Positions 1 through 7,980 of a stretch of 64,000 nt of DNA are shown piece by piece. The first letter of the stretch is position 1. Each line of letters starts with the position of its first letter. The notes beneath the pieces were generated by a model. The model was not told where the DNA came from, did no database searches, and saw only the letters and a program-made list of their open reading frames with translations. Source of the stretch: Flavobacterium sp. IMCC34852 (GTDB taxonomy: Bacteria; Bacteroidota; Bacteroidia; Flavobacteriales; Flavobacteriaceae). The stretch covers positions 372,001-436,000 of the forward strand of contig NZ_CP121446.1 in NCBI RefSeq assembly GCF_030643905.1. The letters run 5' to 3'. Position numbers and translations under genes: made by a program.

Positions 1-218
1 AGTTTTTCAAAAAAAACCACATCAATTTTGCCGCCAATTTTGCCAATGTGGAAGATGATTTGTTCCGAACAGGCAATTGGCTTTCCAAACCCACCTACAA
101 CGGTTATGCCATTGGCTATGCCTTGGAATCAGTCATCGGTCCGGTAGAAGTAAAATATACTTGGTCGCCCGAACTTACCCGAGGCTATACTTTTATCAGC
201 GTCGGTTTTTGGTTCTAA
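1..218 (+). CDS. C-terminal end of an outer-membrane beta-barrel protein, probably patatin-like phospholipase family (partial)
   Basis: The reading frame is open from the window edge (codons from base 3) to TAA at 216-218, giving the last 71 residues of a protein. The tail has alternating aromatic and polar residues and ends in GFWF, so it finishes in a C-terminal phenylalanine as many outer-membrane barrel proteins do. The run SVIGPVEVKYTWSPE resembles the last strands of the barrel attached to patatin-like phospholipases of Flavobacteriia. The patatin domain itself would lie outside the window, so the family name is an inference; the barrel character is more secure. Confidence 0.55.
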   Translation, partial: FFKKNHINFAANFANVEDDLFRTGNWLSKPTYNGYAIGYALESVIGPVEVKYTWSPELTRGYTFISVGFWF

Positions 219-248
219 AATTTTAATTCCATCTCAAAAAATATATTT

Positions 249-281
249 TTGCAATACGTGAAACATAAAAAACTATATTTG
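249..281 (+). promoter_or_regulatory. Bacteroidota-type promoter of the amino-acid permease gene
   Basis: TTG at 249-251 is followed after 22 bases by TATATTTG at 274-281, a full match to the TAnnTTTG -7 element. Transcription would begin near 286-288, about 20 bases ahead of the ATG at 308. Confidence 0.6.
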
Positions 282-307
282 AAAGCTATTAACTAAACGA
301 ACTATTT

Positions 308-1789
308 ATGTCAATTTGGAAAAGAAAACCCATGGCGCTATTATTAGCAGAAGCGTCAGAATCTGAAAAAGGATTGAAAAGAACATTAACCGCTTGGTCT
401 TTGGTTGCCTTGGGAATCGGAGCTATCATTGGCGCCGGTTTATTCGTTAGAACTGCCACTGCTGCTGCTCAAAATGCCGGACCTTCAGTAACCATTGGTT
501 TTATTGTAGCCGCTATCGGTTGTGCTTTAGCCGGATTATGTTATGCCGAATTGTCCTCTTCTATTCCCATTGCCGGAAGTGCTTACACTTACACCTATGC
601 CACTATGGGTGAATTCTTGGCGTGGATCATCGGTTGGGATTTAATTTTAGAATACGCTGTTGGAGCAGCTACTGTAGGTATTGCTTGGAGTGAATACCTC
701 AACAACCTGCTGGTCAATGTGCTCCATGTGAGCCCAATTCCGTATGAGTTTTGTCATTCCCCTTTCCAAACTTCTGTAGATGGCGTTAACGGAATCATCA
801 ATTTACCGGCTTTATTTATTGTTGGAGCCATTAGTTTACTTCTAATCAAAGGAACACAAGAATCCGCTTTTGTAAACGGAATCATTGTCGTTGTGAAAGT
901 GGCTATTGTAGTAATGATTATTGTTTTTGGTTGGAGTTTTATTGATGATGCCAATCATACGCCTTACATTCCTGAACCAAGCGTTTTTACTGATGAACAT
1001 GGAATCGGACATAGTTATGGTGGTATTTTAGGAATTCTCGGTGCTGCGGGAACAGTATTCTTTGCTTTCATCGGATTTGATGCCGTGAGTACAGCCGCTC
1101 AGGAAACCAAAAATCCAAAACGCGATATGCCAATCGGTATTTTAGGCTCATTGGCTATTTGTACCGTTTTGTACATTCTTTTTGCACACGTTTTAACCGG
1201 TTTAGAATCAGTAGAATTCTTCAGAACAGGAGGAAAAGAAGCCTCTGTTGCCAATGCCATTGCTTCAGCAATGCCGGGTTACGAATGGTTAGGTCAGTTT
1301 GTTACTGTGGCCATCTTAGCCGGATTCTCTTCTGTTATTTTGGTAATGTTATTAGGCCAATCGAGAGTTTTCTATTCTATGGGTAATGACGGATTGTTGC
1401 CAAAAGCTTTCAGCGAAGTACATCCTAAATACAAAACACCATACAAAGCCAACTTAGCTATCCTTGTGATTGTAGGCCTTTTTGCTGCCTTTGTTCCCGG
1501 AGATATTGTAGGTGATATGACCAGCATTGGAACCCTATTCGCCTTTATCTTAGTTTGTGTTTCTGTAATTGTTTTAAGAAAAACAGAGCCGAATATGAAA
1601 CGTGAATTCAAAACACCTTTGGTACCATTAGTACCAATATTAGGAATTTTAGTTTGCTTGGCTATGATTTATGGTTTAGGTTGGACCAATTGGTTAAGAC
1701 TACTTGGTTGGTTAGCCCTAGGCTTTATTGTTTACTTTGGTTACAGCAAAAAAAGAAGCAAGCTGAACAACCCAAATAATCAAGAATAA
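308..1789 (+). CDS. APC-superfamily amino-acid permease
   Basis: The 493-residue protein is a multi-spanning inner-membrane transporter of the amino acid-polyamine-organocation superfamily, closest in appearance to the cationic amino-acid transporter (CAT/YfnA) branch. After a hydrophilic N-terminus, residues about 36-46 carry the family motif GIGAIIGAGLF in the first membrane helix, and roughly 12-13 hydrophobic segments follow, ending in a basic tail. The conserved FFAFIGFDAVSTAAQETKNP segment, typical of helix 6 and the following loop in CAT-type members, lies in the middle. It probably imports amino acids by proton coupling; the exact substrate cannot be read. Its own promoter lies just upstream. 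Being next to tyrosine and tryptophan degradation genes makes an aromatic or general amino-acid substrate possible, but that is inference. Confidence 0.85.
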   Translation: MSIWKRKPMALLLAEASESEKGLKRTLTAWSLVALGIGAIIGAGLFVRTATAAAQNAGPSVTIGFIVAAIGCALAGLCYAELSSSIPIAGSAYTYTYATMGEFLAWIIGWDLILEYAVGAATVGIAWSEYLNNLLVNVLHVSPIPYEFCHSPFQTSVDGVNGIINLPALFIVGAISLLLIKGTQESAFVNGIIVVVKVAIVVMIIVFGWSFIDDANHTPYIPEPSVFTDEHGIGHSYGGILGILGAAGTVFFAFIGFDAVSTAAQETKNPKRDMPIGILGSLAICTVLYILFAHVLTGLESVEFFRTGGKEASVANAIASAMPGYEWLGQFVTVAILAGFSSVILVMLLGQSRVFYSMGNDGLLPKAFSEVHPKYKTPYKANLAILVIVGLFAAFVPGDIVGDMTSIGTLFAFILVCVSVIVLRKTEPNMKREFKTPLVPLVPILGILVCLAMIYGLGWTNWLRLLGWLALGFIVYFGYSKKRSKLNNPNNQE

Positions 1790-2194
1790 TTCGATTATAA
1801 AATTTACCTCAAAAGGATTAAAGTATCACTCAAAATGCTTTAATCCTTTTTTGTTTTTTTAAAAATTTGATAATTATCATTTTTGGAATTTATATTATTA
1901 CGATATTTGTATAGCAAAAAATCATGTTATGATAATACTATTGGCCATTATTGCCGCTTTTGGCATGGGAATCATTGTAGGTAAAAATCTTAAAGACAAA
2001 TAATCTCTCAGACATGACTTCGGCTTGGCAAGATTTATTGGCGCATTTAAAATTCCTCATCAAGAGAAATCCTGAGTGAGCGAAGTTTCTTTTATGCGAA
2101 TAATTACAAATTTGAATTCATTTTCAAATTATTTCATTTTCAAATTTTCACTCGAGGGCAATGCCCGAACTGAGCGAAGCTAAATTAAAAGATT
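1790..2194. other. Intergenic region with a possible micro-ORF and short repeats
   Basis: After the permease stop there is an AT-rich stretch with a T-run near 1851-1861, a 24-codon hydrophobic ORF (listed separately), and at 2107-2150 a cluster of AATTTGAA/TTCAAATT inverted repeats. Two related strings, GAGTGAGCGAAG and ACTGAGCGAAGC, near 2076 and 2171 look like remnants of an extragenic repeat. No convincing promoter for hmgA was found. Confidence 0.4.
1929..2003 (+). CDS. Possible 24-residue membrane micropeptide
   Basis: ATG at 1929 opens a 24-codon frame ending TAA at 2001-2003. The product starts MIILLAIIAAFGMGIIVGK and ends NLKDK, that is one hydrophobic segment containing small-residue GxxxG-like spacing, followed by a charged tail, as in single-pass micropeptides. 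There is no recognisable ribosome site, and chance cannot be excluded for so short a frame. Confidence 0.3.
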   Translation: MIILLAIIAAFGMGIIVGKNLKDK

Positions 2195-3352
2195 ATGCCA
2201 CTATATCATAAATTGGGAAATATTCCCCCAAAAAGACATACCATCTTCCGCAAACCTAACGGAGATTTGTACTACGAACAATTGTTCGGTACCGTTGGTT
2301 TCGACGGCATGTCTACCAATTCTTATCACGAACACCGTCCAACACAAGTCAAGGAAATCAGAAGGCAATACAGCGTAGCACCCAAGATTTCAAAAGCCAA
2401 TAACATTCAATCCTATCGCCTTCGCGGGTTTCAGGTCAATCCTGAAAACGACTTTTTGGAAAGCCGAAAAATCGTCTTAACCAACTCGGATTGTCACATT
2501 GTTTTGGCCGCACCTAAAAAATCAACCACCGAGTATTTCTATAAAAATACCGATTCCGATGAAATGATTTTCATCCACAAAGGTTCCGGAAAATTGAGAA
2601 CCATGTTGGGCAATATTGATTTCAAATACGGAGATTACCTAATCATCCCACGAGGTATCATTTACAAAATAGATTTTGATACCGAAGACAATCGCTTGTT
2701 CATCGTAGAATCACACCGACCGATTTATACCCCAAAACGTTACAGAAACTGGTTCGGACAGTTATTAGAACATTCCCCGTTCTGCGAACGAGATATCCGT
2801 CGTCCATACGAATTAGAAACGTATGACGAAAAGGGAGAATTTGTCATCAAAGTAAAAAAGAAAGACGAAATTTTCGATATGGTTTATGCCACACATCCTT
2901 TTGATGTTATTGGCTACGACGGTTACAATTATCCGTATGCGTTTTCAATCCACGACTTCGAGCCGTTAACCGGAAGAATCCACCAACCGCCTCCGGTACA
3001 CCAAACTTTTGAAACCGATGCATTTGTGGTTTGCTCTTTCGTACCGCGTTTATACGATTACCATCCGGATGCCATTCCGGCACCATACAACCACAGCAAC
3101 ATCGATTCTGATGAAGTATTGTACTATGTCGATGGCGATTTTATGAGTCGTAACGATATCGAAGCCGGACACATTTCACTTCACCCGGCCGGAATTCCAC
3201 ACGGTCCGCACCCGGGAGCTGCCGAGAGAAGTATCGGTAAAAAAGACACCCAAGAATTGGCCGTAATGGTAGACACGTTCAAACCGTTAATGGTCACCGA
3301 AGAAGCCATGAAAATTGCCGACGATAAGTATTATCAATCTTGGTTAGAATAA
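2195..3352 (+). CDS. hmgA: Homogentisate 1,2-dioxygenase
   Basis: This cytosolic non-haem iron enzyme opens the ring of homogentisate to 4-maleylacetoacetate in tyrosine and phenylalanine degradation. The 385-residue protein has the double cupin layout of the family. Likely iron ligands are H300 in the PYNHSN motif, E307 in DSDEVLYY, and H336 in the GIPHGPHPG motif, matching the His-Glu-His arrangement known for the human enzyme, though my alignment at the glutamate is by eye. It is shorter than the roughly 430-445 residues of the eukaryotic enzyme, as is usual for the Bacteroidota form. It sits 124 bases ahead of the hydroxyphenylpyruvate dioxygenase gene, which makes its substrate. Confidence 0.93.
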   Translation: MPLYHKLGNIPPKRHTIFRKPNGDLYYEQLFGTVGFDGMSTNSYHEHRPTQVKEIRRQYSVAPKISKANNIQSYRLRGFQVNPENDFLESRKIVLTNSDCHIVLAAPKKSTTEYFYKNTDSDEMIFIHKGSGKLRTMLGNIDFKYGDYLIIPRGIIYKIDFDTEDNRLFIVESHRPIYTPKRYRNWFGQLLEHSPFCERDIRRPYELETYDEKGEFVIKVKKKDEIFDMVYATHPFDVIGYDGYNYPYAFSIHDFEPLTGRIHQPPPVHQTFETDAFVVCSFVPRLYDYHPDAIPAPYNHSNIDSDEVLYYVDGDFMSRNDIEAGHISLHPAGIPHGPHPGAAERSIGKKDTQELAVMVDTFKPLMVTEEAMKIADDKYYQSWLE

Positions 3353-3355
3353 TTA

Positions 3356-3407
3356 GGAGCTGTTTCCCGCTTTCCGCGCTACATGGTAGCCAGCTGCAAT
3401 CGGGGCT
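3356..3407. repeat. Probable decayed extragenic repeat with a small hairpin
   Basis: Between hmgA and hppD lies a GC-richer stretch reading GGAGCTGTTTCCCGCTTTCC at its left end and CAATCGGGGCTA at its right end, which resembles repeated extragenic elements I have seen in Flavobacterium genomes. Inside it GCTAC (3378-3382) and GTAGC (3386-3390) form a perfect short hairpin. Copy number was not measured. Confidence 0.4.
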
Positions 3408-3476
3408 AAAAAAAGTAAACAAACAACTTCACGATAAGCATACAAAAACCTTGCATTCGTGACAAAAACAAATACC

Positions 3477-4637
3477 ATGAGTAAAGAAATAAAATCCGTA
3501 GAATACGGTTTAGAAAAAATATTCGAAGGCGCACAAGATTTTCTGCCGCTTTTAGGAACCGATTATGTAGAGTTTTACGTGGGTAACGCCAAACAAGCTG
3601 CCCATTTTTACAAAACCGCTTTCGGTTTTCAATCACACGCTTATGCCGGACTTGAAACCGGAATGAGAGATCGCGCTTCTTACGTTTTAAAACAAGACAA
3701 AATCCGTTTGGTATTAACAACCGCGCTGAATAGTGATTCTCCTATTGGTGAACACGTAAAAAAACATGGAGACGGCGTAAAAATTATTGCTTTATGGGTA
3801 GAAGATGCTCGCTCAGCCTTTGAAGAAACCATCAAACGTGGCGCCAGAGTTTACCTGGAACCCACCGTAGAAAAAGACGAACACGGCGAAGTAGTTCGCG
3901 CCGGAATTTATACTTATGGTGAAACCGTTCACATGTTTGTAGAACGCAAAAATTACCATGGTGCATTCTTACCGGGCTACAAAGAATGGAAATCCGATTA
4001 CAATCCGAAGCCGGTTGGTTTAAAATATGTAGACCACATGGTAGGTAACGTAGGTTGGAACGAGATGAATACTTGGGTAAAATGGTACGAAGACGTAATG
4101 GGATTTGTAAACTTCCTTTCCTTTGACGACAAACAAATTACTACCGAATATTCTGCCTTGATGTCAAAAGTAATGAGCAATGGTAACGGAAGAATAAAAT
4201 TTCCTATCAACGAACCGGCAGAAGGGAAAAAACGTTCACAAATCGAAGAATATTTAGATTTCTATGAAGGTTCCGGTGTACAGCACATAGCAGTTGCTAC
4301 CGATGATATCATCACTACCGTTGCCGATATGCGTGCCAGAGGAATCGAGTTCTTAACCACGCCGCCTCAAGCGTATTATGATGCGATTCCGGAAAGATTG
4401 AAAGACCATATGAGCAAATTCAAAGAAGACATCAATGAACTTCAAAAGTTAGGGATTATGATTGATGCAGATGATGAGGGTTACTTATTACAAATTTTTA
4501 CGAGACCGGTTGAAGACAGACCAACCTTATTCTTCGAAATCATTCAAAGAATGGGTGCCAGAGGTTTTGGCGCAGGAAATTTCAAAGCTTTATTTGAATC
4601 TATCGAAAGGGAACAAATGTTGCGAGGAACATTGTAA
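3477..4637 (+). CDS. hppD: 4-hydroxyphenylpyruvate dioxygenase
   Basis: The enzyme turns 4-hydroxyphenylpyruvate into homogentisate, the step before HmgA. The start was set at ATG 3477 (MSKEIKSVEY, 386 residues) rather than an upstream GTG at 3459, because the latter adds only six unsupported residues. Two vicinal-oxygen-chelate halves are visible: the N-terminal one begins around TDYVEFYVGNAKQAAHFY, and the C-terminal one holds the iron ligands H187 (YVDHMVGN), H270 (GVQHIAV) and E354 (TLFFEIIQR). All three ligands are present and length is normal. It forms a two-gene tyrosine-catabolism unit with hmgA; no separate promoter was seen in the 124-base gap. Confidence 0.95.
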   Translation: MSKEIKSVEYGLEKIFEGAQDFLPLLGTDYVEFYVGNAKQAAHFYKTAFGFQSHAYAGLETGMRDRASYVLKQDKIRLVLTTALNSDSPIGEHVKKHGDGVKIIALWVEDARSAFEETIKRGARVYLEPTVEKDEHGEVVRAGIYTYGETVHMFVERKNYHGAFLPGYKEWKSDYNPKPVGLKYVDHMVGNVGWNEMNTWVKWYEDVMGFVNFLSFDDKQITTEYSALMSKVMSNGNGRIKFPINEPAEGKKRSQIEEYLDFYEGSGVQHIAVATDDIITTVADMRARGIEFLTTPPQAYYDAIPERLKDHMSKFKEDINELQKLGIMIDADDEGYLLQIFTRPVEDRPTLFFEIIQRMGARGFGAGNFKALFESIEREQMLRGTL

Positions 4638-4723
4638 AAATTAAAATTTGTTAAACATAATTTAAAAAATAGCCTTAAAAATACCTGTGTTTTATTAATT
4701 TATTGTTAAAGTTGATTTTTTGC

Positions 4724-4755
4724 TTGCAATAATGCAACTGGTTGAATTATCTTTG
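4724..4755 (+). promoter_or_regulatory. Promoter of candidate small RNA
   Basis: TTG at 4724-4726, 21 bases, then TATCTTTG at 4748-4755, a full match to TAnnTTTG. No coding frame of useful length begins within the transcript it would drive. Confidence 0.6.
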
Positions 4756-4761
4756 CAGCAT

Positions 4762-4870
4762 CAAAAAAGAGGGGTGGTTCCCTCAACTTTTGGATAAATT
4801 TTCATAATTTATAGTTTTTTGGTTGGTTAATAGCATAAAAACTCAGTCATTAATTTGATTGGGTTTTTTT
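4762..4870 (+). ncRNA. Candidate ~110-nt small RNA with three hairpins
   Basis: Downstream of a full promoter the sequence folds into three successive stems: GAGGG/CCCTC (4769-4773 with 4780-4784), ATAAATT/AATTTAT (4794-4800 with 4806-4812), and a 10-bp terminator stem AAACTCAGTC/GATTGGGTTT with two G-U pairs (4839-4848 with 4857-4866) followed by a T-run. The next gene has its own promoter overlapping the terminator, so this cassette looks like an independent transcription unit. I do not recognise the RNA family. Confidence 0.5.
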
Positions 4871-4876
4871 GTTTTA
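4839..4876 (+). terminator. Intrinsic terminator of the candidate small RNA
   Basis: A 10-bp stem (4839-4848 with 4857-4866, including T-G and G-T wobbles) with an 8-base loop is followed by seven T, a G and four more T. Confidence 0.65.
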
Positions 4877-4885
4877 ATACTTTTG
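4855..4885 (+). promoter_or_regulatory. Promoter of the DUF3108-kynA-M23 operon
   Basis: TTG at 4855-4857, 20 bases, then TACTTTTG at 4878-4885. The start point would be near 4892, about 35 bases before the ATG at 4927. It overlaps the preceding terminator. Confidence 0.55.
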
Positions 4886-4926
4886 GAACAGATATTGCAA
4901 TCACAGTTTTAAAAAATCACAATTCA

Positions 4927-5703
4927 ATGAAAAAAGTTATCGTTTTAATTTTGTTTTTTATCACTGTCAGTTTTGATACTCAAAAACCGGAGGCCTATGA
5001 CGTTGGCGAATGGTTCAAGTTCAGAATCCACTACGGATTCATCAACGCCGGATATGCTACGCTGGAAATCAAAGAAGCCGTTAGAGAAAATAAAAAGGTA
5101 TATCATGTTATTGGTAAAGGCTACACCGTAGGAATGTCCCGCTTCTTTTTCAAAGTAGATGACAACTACGAAACTTATTTTGACAAAATCACCAATAAAC
5201 CCTACCAATTTGTCCGAAAAATAGACGAAGGCGGTTATACTAAAAATCAGGAAGGTTTTTTTAATCAGGCCACTAACAAAGTATTGGTTAAAAACTATAA
5301 AAACAATACCGAAAAAACATTTGCCGTTACTGAAAATGTGCAAGACATTTTATCAACCTTTTATTATTTGAGAAATCATCCCAATATTGATAAGCTTAAA
5401 GTGGGAGAATCTGTCGTGGTAGATATGTTTTTTGATGATGAAATTTTTAAATTCAAATTAAAATTTATCGGCAGAGAGCAATTAAAAACAAAATTCGGAA
5501 CGGCATCAACAATGATCTTTAGACCTTTTGTACAATCAGGTAGAGTATTTAAAGAAGAAGAAAGTCTGACCGTTTGGGTATCCGATGACGAAAATAAAAT
5601 ACCTTTGCGAATCAAAGCCAGTTTAGCCGTTGGCTCCATCAAAGCTGATTTGGACGGCTTCAAGGGATTAAAAAATCCTTTTATGGTTAAATTAAAAAAA
5701 TAA
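4927..5703 (+). CDS. DUF3108 domain-containing exported protein
   Basis: The start was placed at ATG 4927, which gives a clean signal peptide (MKKVIVLILFFITVSFDTQK); an upstream ATG at 4855 would lie inside the terminator/promoter region. The mature part of the 258-residue protein begins YDVGEWFKFRIHYGFINAGYA, the usual opening of DUF3108 proteins, and continues as a predicted beta-rich periplasmic or outer-membrane-associated domain with KVDDNYETYFD and WVSDDENKIPLRI motifs. No catalytic residues are known for this family. Its stop TAA shares a base with the ATG of kynA (5703), so translation is probably coupled. Confidence 0.85.
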   Translation: MKKVIVLILFFITVSFDTQKPEAYDVGEWFKFRIHYGFINAGYATLEIKEAVRENKKVYHVIGKGYTVGMSRFFFKVDDNYETYFDKITNKPYQFVRKIDEGGYTKNQEGFFNQATNKVLVKNYKNNTEKTFAVTENVQDILSTFYYLRNHPNIDKLKVGESVVVDMFFDDEIFKFKLKFIGREQLKTKFGTASTMIFRPFVQSGRVFKEEESLTVWVSDDENKIPLRIKASLAVGSIKADLDGFKGLKNPFMVKLKK

Positions 5704-6638
5704 TGAACAACAAAACAACAAACTACAACCAAGTCCTAACTGATTTAGAAGAAAAATTTGAGGCCATAAACCAAAAAACCGAAACCCATCTCGAAGGTTT
5801 GCTTTGGGCTAAACCCATAACCTATTGGGATTATATTCAAACCGATGCGCTTCTGAATCTGCAAACCCAAAGAACTGTTTTGCCCGACGAAATGGTCTTT
5901 GTTATGTACCATCAAGTCAATGAATTGTTATTCAAAATGATTTTATGGGAAATAAAACAACTTTGTCACAACGAAAAACCAAAAACTGATTTTTTTACTG
6001 AAAAACTTCGAAGAATCAGCCGCTATTTTGATATGCTTACCACTTCTTTCGATATTATGGGCGACGGAATGGAAGTAGAACAATACATGAAATTCAGAAA
6101 CACTTTAACTCCGGCCAGCGGATTTCAAAGTGCACAATATCGCTTGATAGAATTCTCTTCAACGGATTTAATCAACTTAATTGATTACAGATTCCGAGCA
6201 ACTATTGACCGAAATACACCTTATTCTCATGCTTTCGAACACTTGTATTGGCAAGCCGCCGGAAAAGATTATCAAACCGGTGAAAAATCATACCTGATTT
6301 TAGAATTCGAAAGAAAATACCGCGAAGAGTTTCTTCGATACATGGAAGAATACAACACCATCAATATTTGGCAAAAATTCAAACAACTTCCGTCAGAAGA
6401 CCAACAAAATCCAGAATTAGTTAAAGCCATGCGCCATTACGATTACACCGTAAATATCACTTGGGTAATGGGTCATTTAAACGCCGCCAAAAAATACATC
6501 GAAAGCGGTCAAGGTTCAGGCGAAGCTACCGGCGGAAGCGATTGGAAAAAATACATGCATCCCAAATACCAACGCCGCATATTTTTCCCTGAATTGTGGA
6601 GTGAAGAAGAATTAAAAAATTGGGGCGAAGGACTATAA
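5703..6638 (+). CDS. kynA: Tryptophan 2,3-dioxygenase
   Basis: This haem enzyme converts L-tryptophan to N-formylkynurenine, the first step of the kynurenine route. The 311-residue protein has the family hallmarks: WDYIQTDALLNLQ near the N-terminus, the substrate-pocket segment YHQVNELLFKMILWE with its distal histidine, the DGMEVEQYMKFRNTLTPASG region, and H258 in MGHLNAAKKYI, the probable haem-axial histidine. The KynA symbol is by function. It overlaps the DUF3108 gene by one base and is followed six bases later by an M23 peptidase, an arrangement I associate with Flavobacteriia. Together with hmgA/hppD it shows that this strain breaks down several aromatic amino acids. Confidence 0.92.
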   Translation: MNNKTTNYNQVLTDLEEKFEAINQKTETHLEGLLWAKPITYWDYIQTDALLNLQTQRTVLPDEMVFVMYHQVNELLFKMILWEIKQLCHNEKPKTDFFTEKLRRISRYFDMLTTSFDIMGDGMEVEQYMKFRNTLTPASGFQSAQYRLIEFSSTDLINLIDYRFRATIDRNTPYSHAFEHLYWQAAGKDYQTGEKSYLILEFERKYREEFLRYMEEYNTINIWQKFKQLPSEDQQNPELVKAMRHYDYTVNITWVMGHLNAAKKYIESGQGSGEATGGSDWKKYMHPKYQRRIFFPELWSEEELKNWGEGL

Positions 6639-6644
6639 GCAAGT

Positions 6645-7886
6645 ATGATGTCAAAAATCTTTCGAATCCTTTTTCCGACCTTGGTTGTCCTTTGTTTTGT
6701 AATCTCTTGTGATAAAACAAAAGAAGAACCATTTATGGCAGAAAAGCCCAAACCTAAATTGGTGGATTTTGGCTTTAATCTGCACGATTTTAATGTGGTC
6801 AATGACACTGTAAAATCAGGAGATACTTTCGGAAGCCTTATCGAAAAACAAAACTTAAACGGCAACGAAGTGTATGACATTGTAGCCAAAGTAAGAGACT
6901 CATTTGATGTCAGAAGCATCAGAATAGGCAAACCTTACACCATTCTTCGCAGTAAAAACAAAACCAATAAAATACAGTATTTCATCTACCAACCGGATAG
7001 AATGAACTATTATATCATCGATTTTAGAGATTCGATTGTTGCCCATAAAAAAACAAGACCTTTGACCTTTAAAACGAGAACAATCGCTGGTGCGCTTAAT
7101 GGTTCTTTATCCGAAACCTTGGCCAAAGACAACGTTGATCCGGCATTAGCTTCCAAGATTGCCAAAATTTACGCCTGGTCCATCGACTTCTTCAAGCTCC
7201 AAAAAGGCGATAAATTCGGCTTAACTTTTACCGAACGCTACATTAACGATACTATTTATGATGGCGTTGACAGTTTAAAAGCCTCTTTTTTTGAATACAA
7301 AGGCAAAAAAATTTACGCTTTCCCTTTCTCTCCTAATGAAAATTCGAAAAAACAAGAATACTACGATGAAGAAGGAAAAACTTTAAAAAACTTCTTCCTG
7401 AAAGCACCGTTAAAATTTGTCAATATCACTTCGAGATATTCCCGCAGCCGATTCCATCCCGTACAAAAAAGATGGAAAGCGCACAACGGAACTGATTATG
7501 CAGCGCCAACCGGAACACCAATCATGTCAACCGCTGCCGGCGTAGTAGAACAAGCGGGTTATACCACCGGAAACGGAAATTTTGTCAAAGTAAAACACGA
7601 CCGAACCTATTCCACCCAATACTTACACATGTCCAAAATCTTGGTCCGTCGCGGCCAAAGAGTTACCCAAGGACAAGTTATCGGTAAAGTAGGAAGCACC
7701 GGTTTAGCCACCGGACCGCACGTATGTTATCGCTTCTGGAAAAACGGCGTGCAAGTAGATGCTTTGCGCTTAAAACTACCAACTTCAACACCTATGGATG
7801 CTAAGTACAAACAAAAATTCTTAGAAGTCATTACGCCACTCAAAAAAGTATTGGACAGCACTGCAGAAGCCAAATTCAGAAAATAA
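6645..7886 (+). CDS. M23-family peptidoglycan endopeptidase, lipoprotein
   Basis: The 413-residue protein starts with a signal sequence and lipobox (VLCFVISC, Cys about 23), so it is probably anchored in the membrane facing the periplasm. Residues about 50-90 ([14 protein letters not shown]) look like a LysM/OapA-type cell-wall binding segment. The C-terminal LytM domain has H280 and D284 ([11 protein letters not shown]) and H328 (YLHMSK). The usual final H-x-H appears here as H359-V-C361, so the second histidine, normally a zinc ligand, is replaced by cysteine. Two adjacent ATG codons (6645 and 6648) are possible starts. It is the last gene of the DUF3108-kynA unit and probably trims cell-wall cross-links. 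Confidence 0.88.
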   Translation: MMSKIFRILFPTLVVLCFVISCDKTKEEPFMAEKPKPKLVDFGFNLHDFNVVNDTVKSGDTFGSLIEKQNLNGNEVYDIVAKVRDSFDVRSIRIGKPYTILRSKNKTNKIQYFIYQPDRMNYYIIDFRDSIVAHKKTRPLTFKTRTIAGALNGSLSETLAKDNVDPALASKIAKIYAWSIDFFKLQKGDKFGLTFTERYINDTIYDGVDSLKASFFEYKGKKIYAFPFSPNENSKKQEYYDEEGKTLKNFFLKAPLKFVNITSRYSRSRFHPVQKRWKAHNGTDYAAPTGTPIMSTAAGVVEQAGYTTGNGNFVKVKHDRTYSTQYLHMSKILVRRGQRVTQGQVIGKVGSTGLATGPHVCYRFWKNGVQVDALRLKLPTSTPMDAKYKQKFLEVITPLKKVLDSTAEAKFRK

Positions 7887-7946
7887 TTTTATTTTTTTTG
7901 CGTACTACAACGTTAGCGTAAAACACAGTCTGTTTTTTTACCAATC

Positions 7947-7954
7947 TATATTTG
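7947..7954 (+). promoter_or_regulatory. -7 element ahead of pgi
   Basis: TATATTTG, a full TAnnTTTG match, 26 bases before the chosen ATG 7981. No TTG lies at proper distance upstream, so only half of the promoter is visible. Confidence 0.45.
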
Positions 7955-7980
7955 TAAATTTGCCTATCAAATGTAAACAA

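Noticed and set aside
3406..3720. Minus-strand 104-residue frame over hppD.
   Set aside because: It overlaps the confirmed hppD start on the opposite strand, has a low-complexity composition and no family features.
4945..5732. Minus-strand frames of 118-132 residues over the DUF3108 gene.
   Set aside because: They are antisense to a supported gene with signal peptide and operon context.
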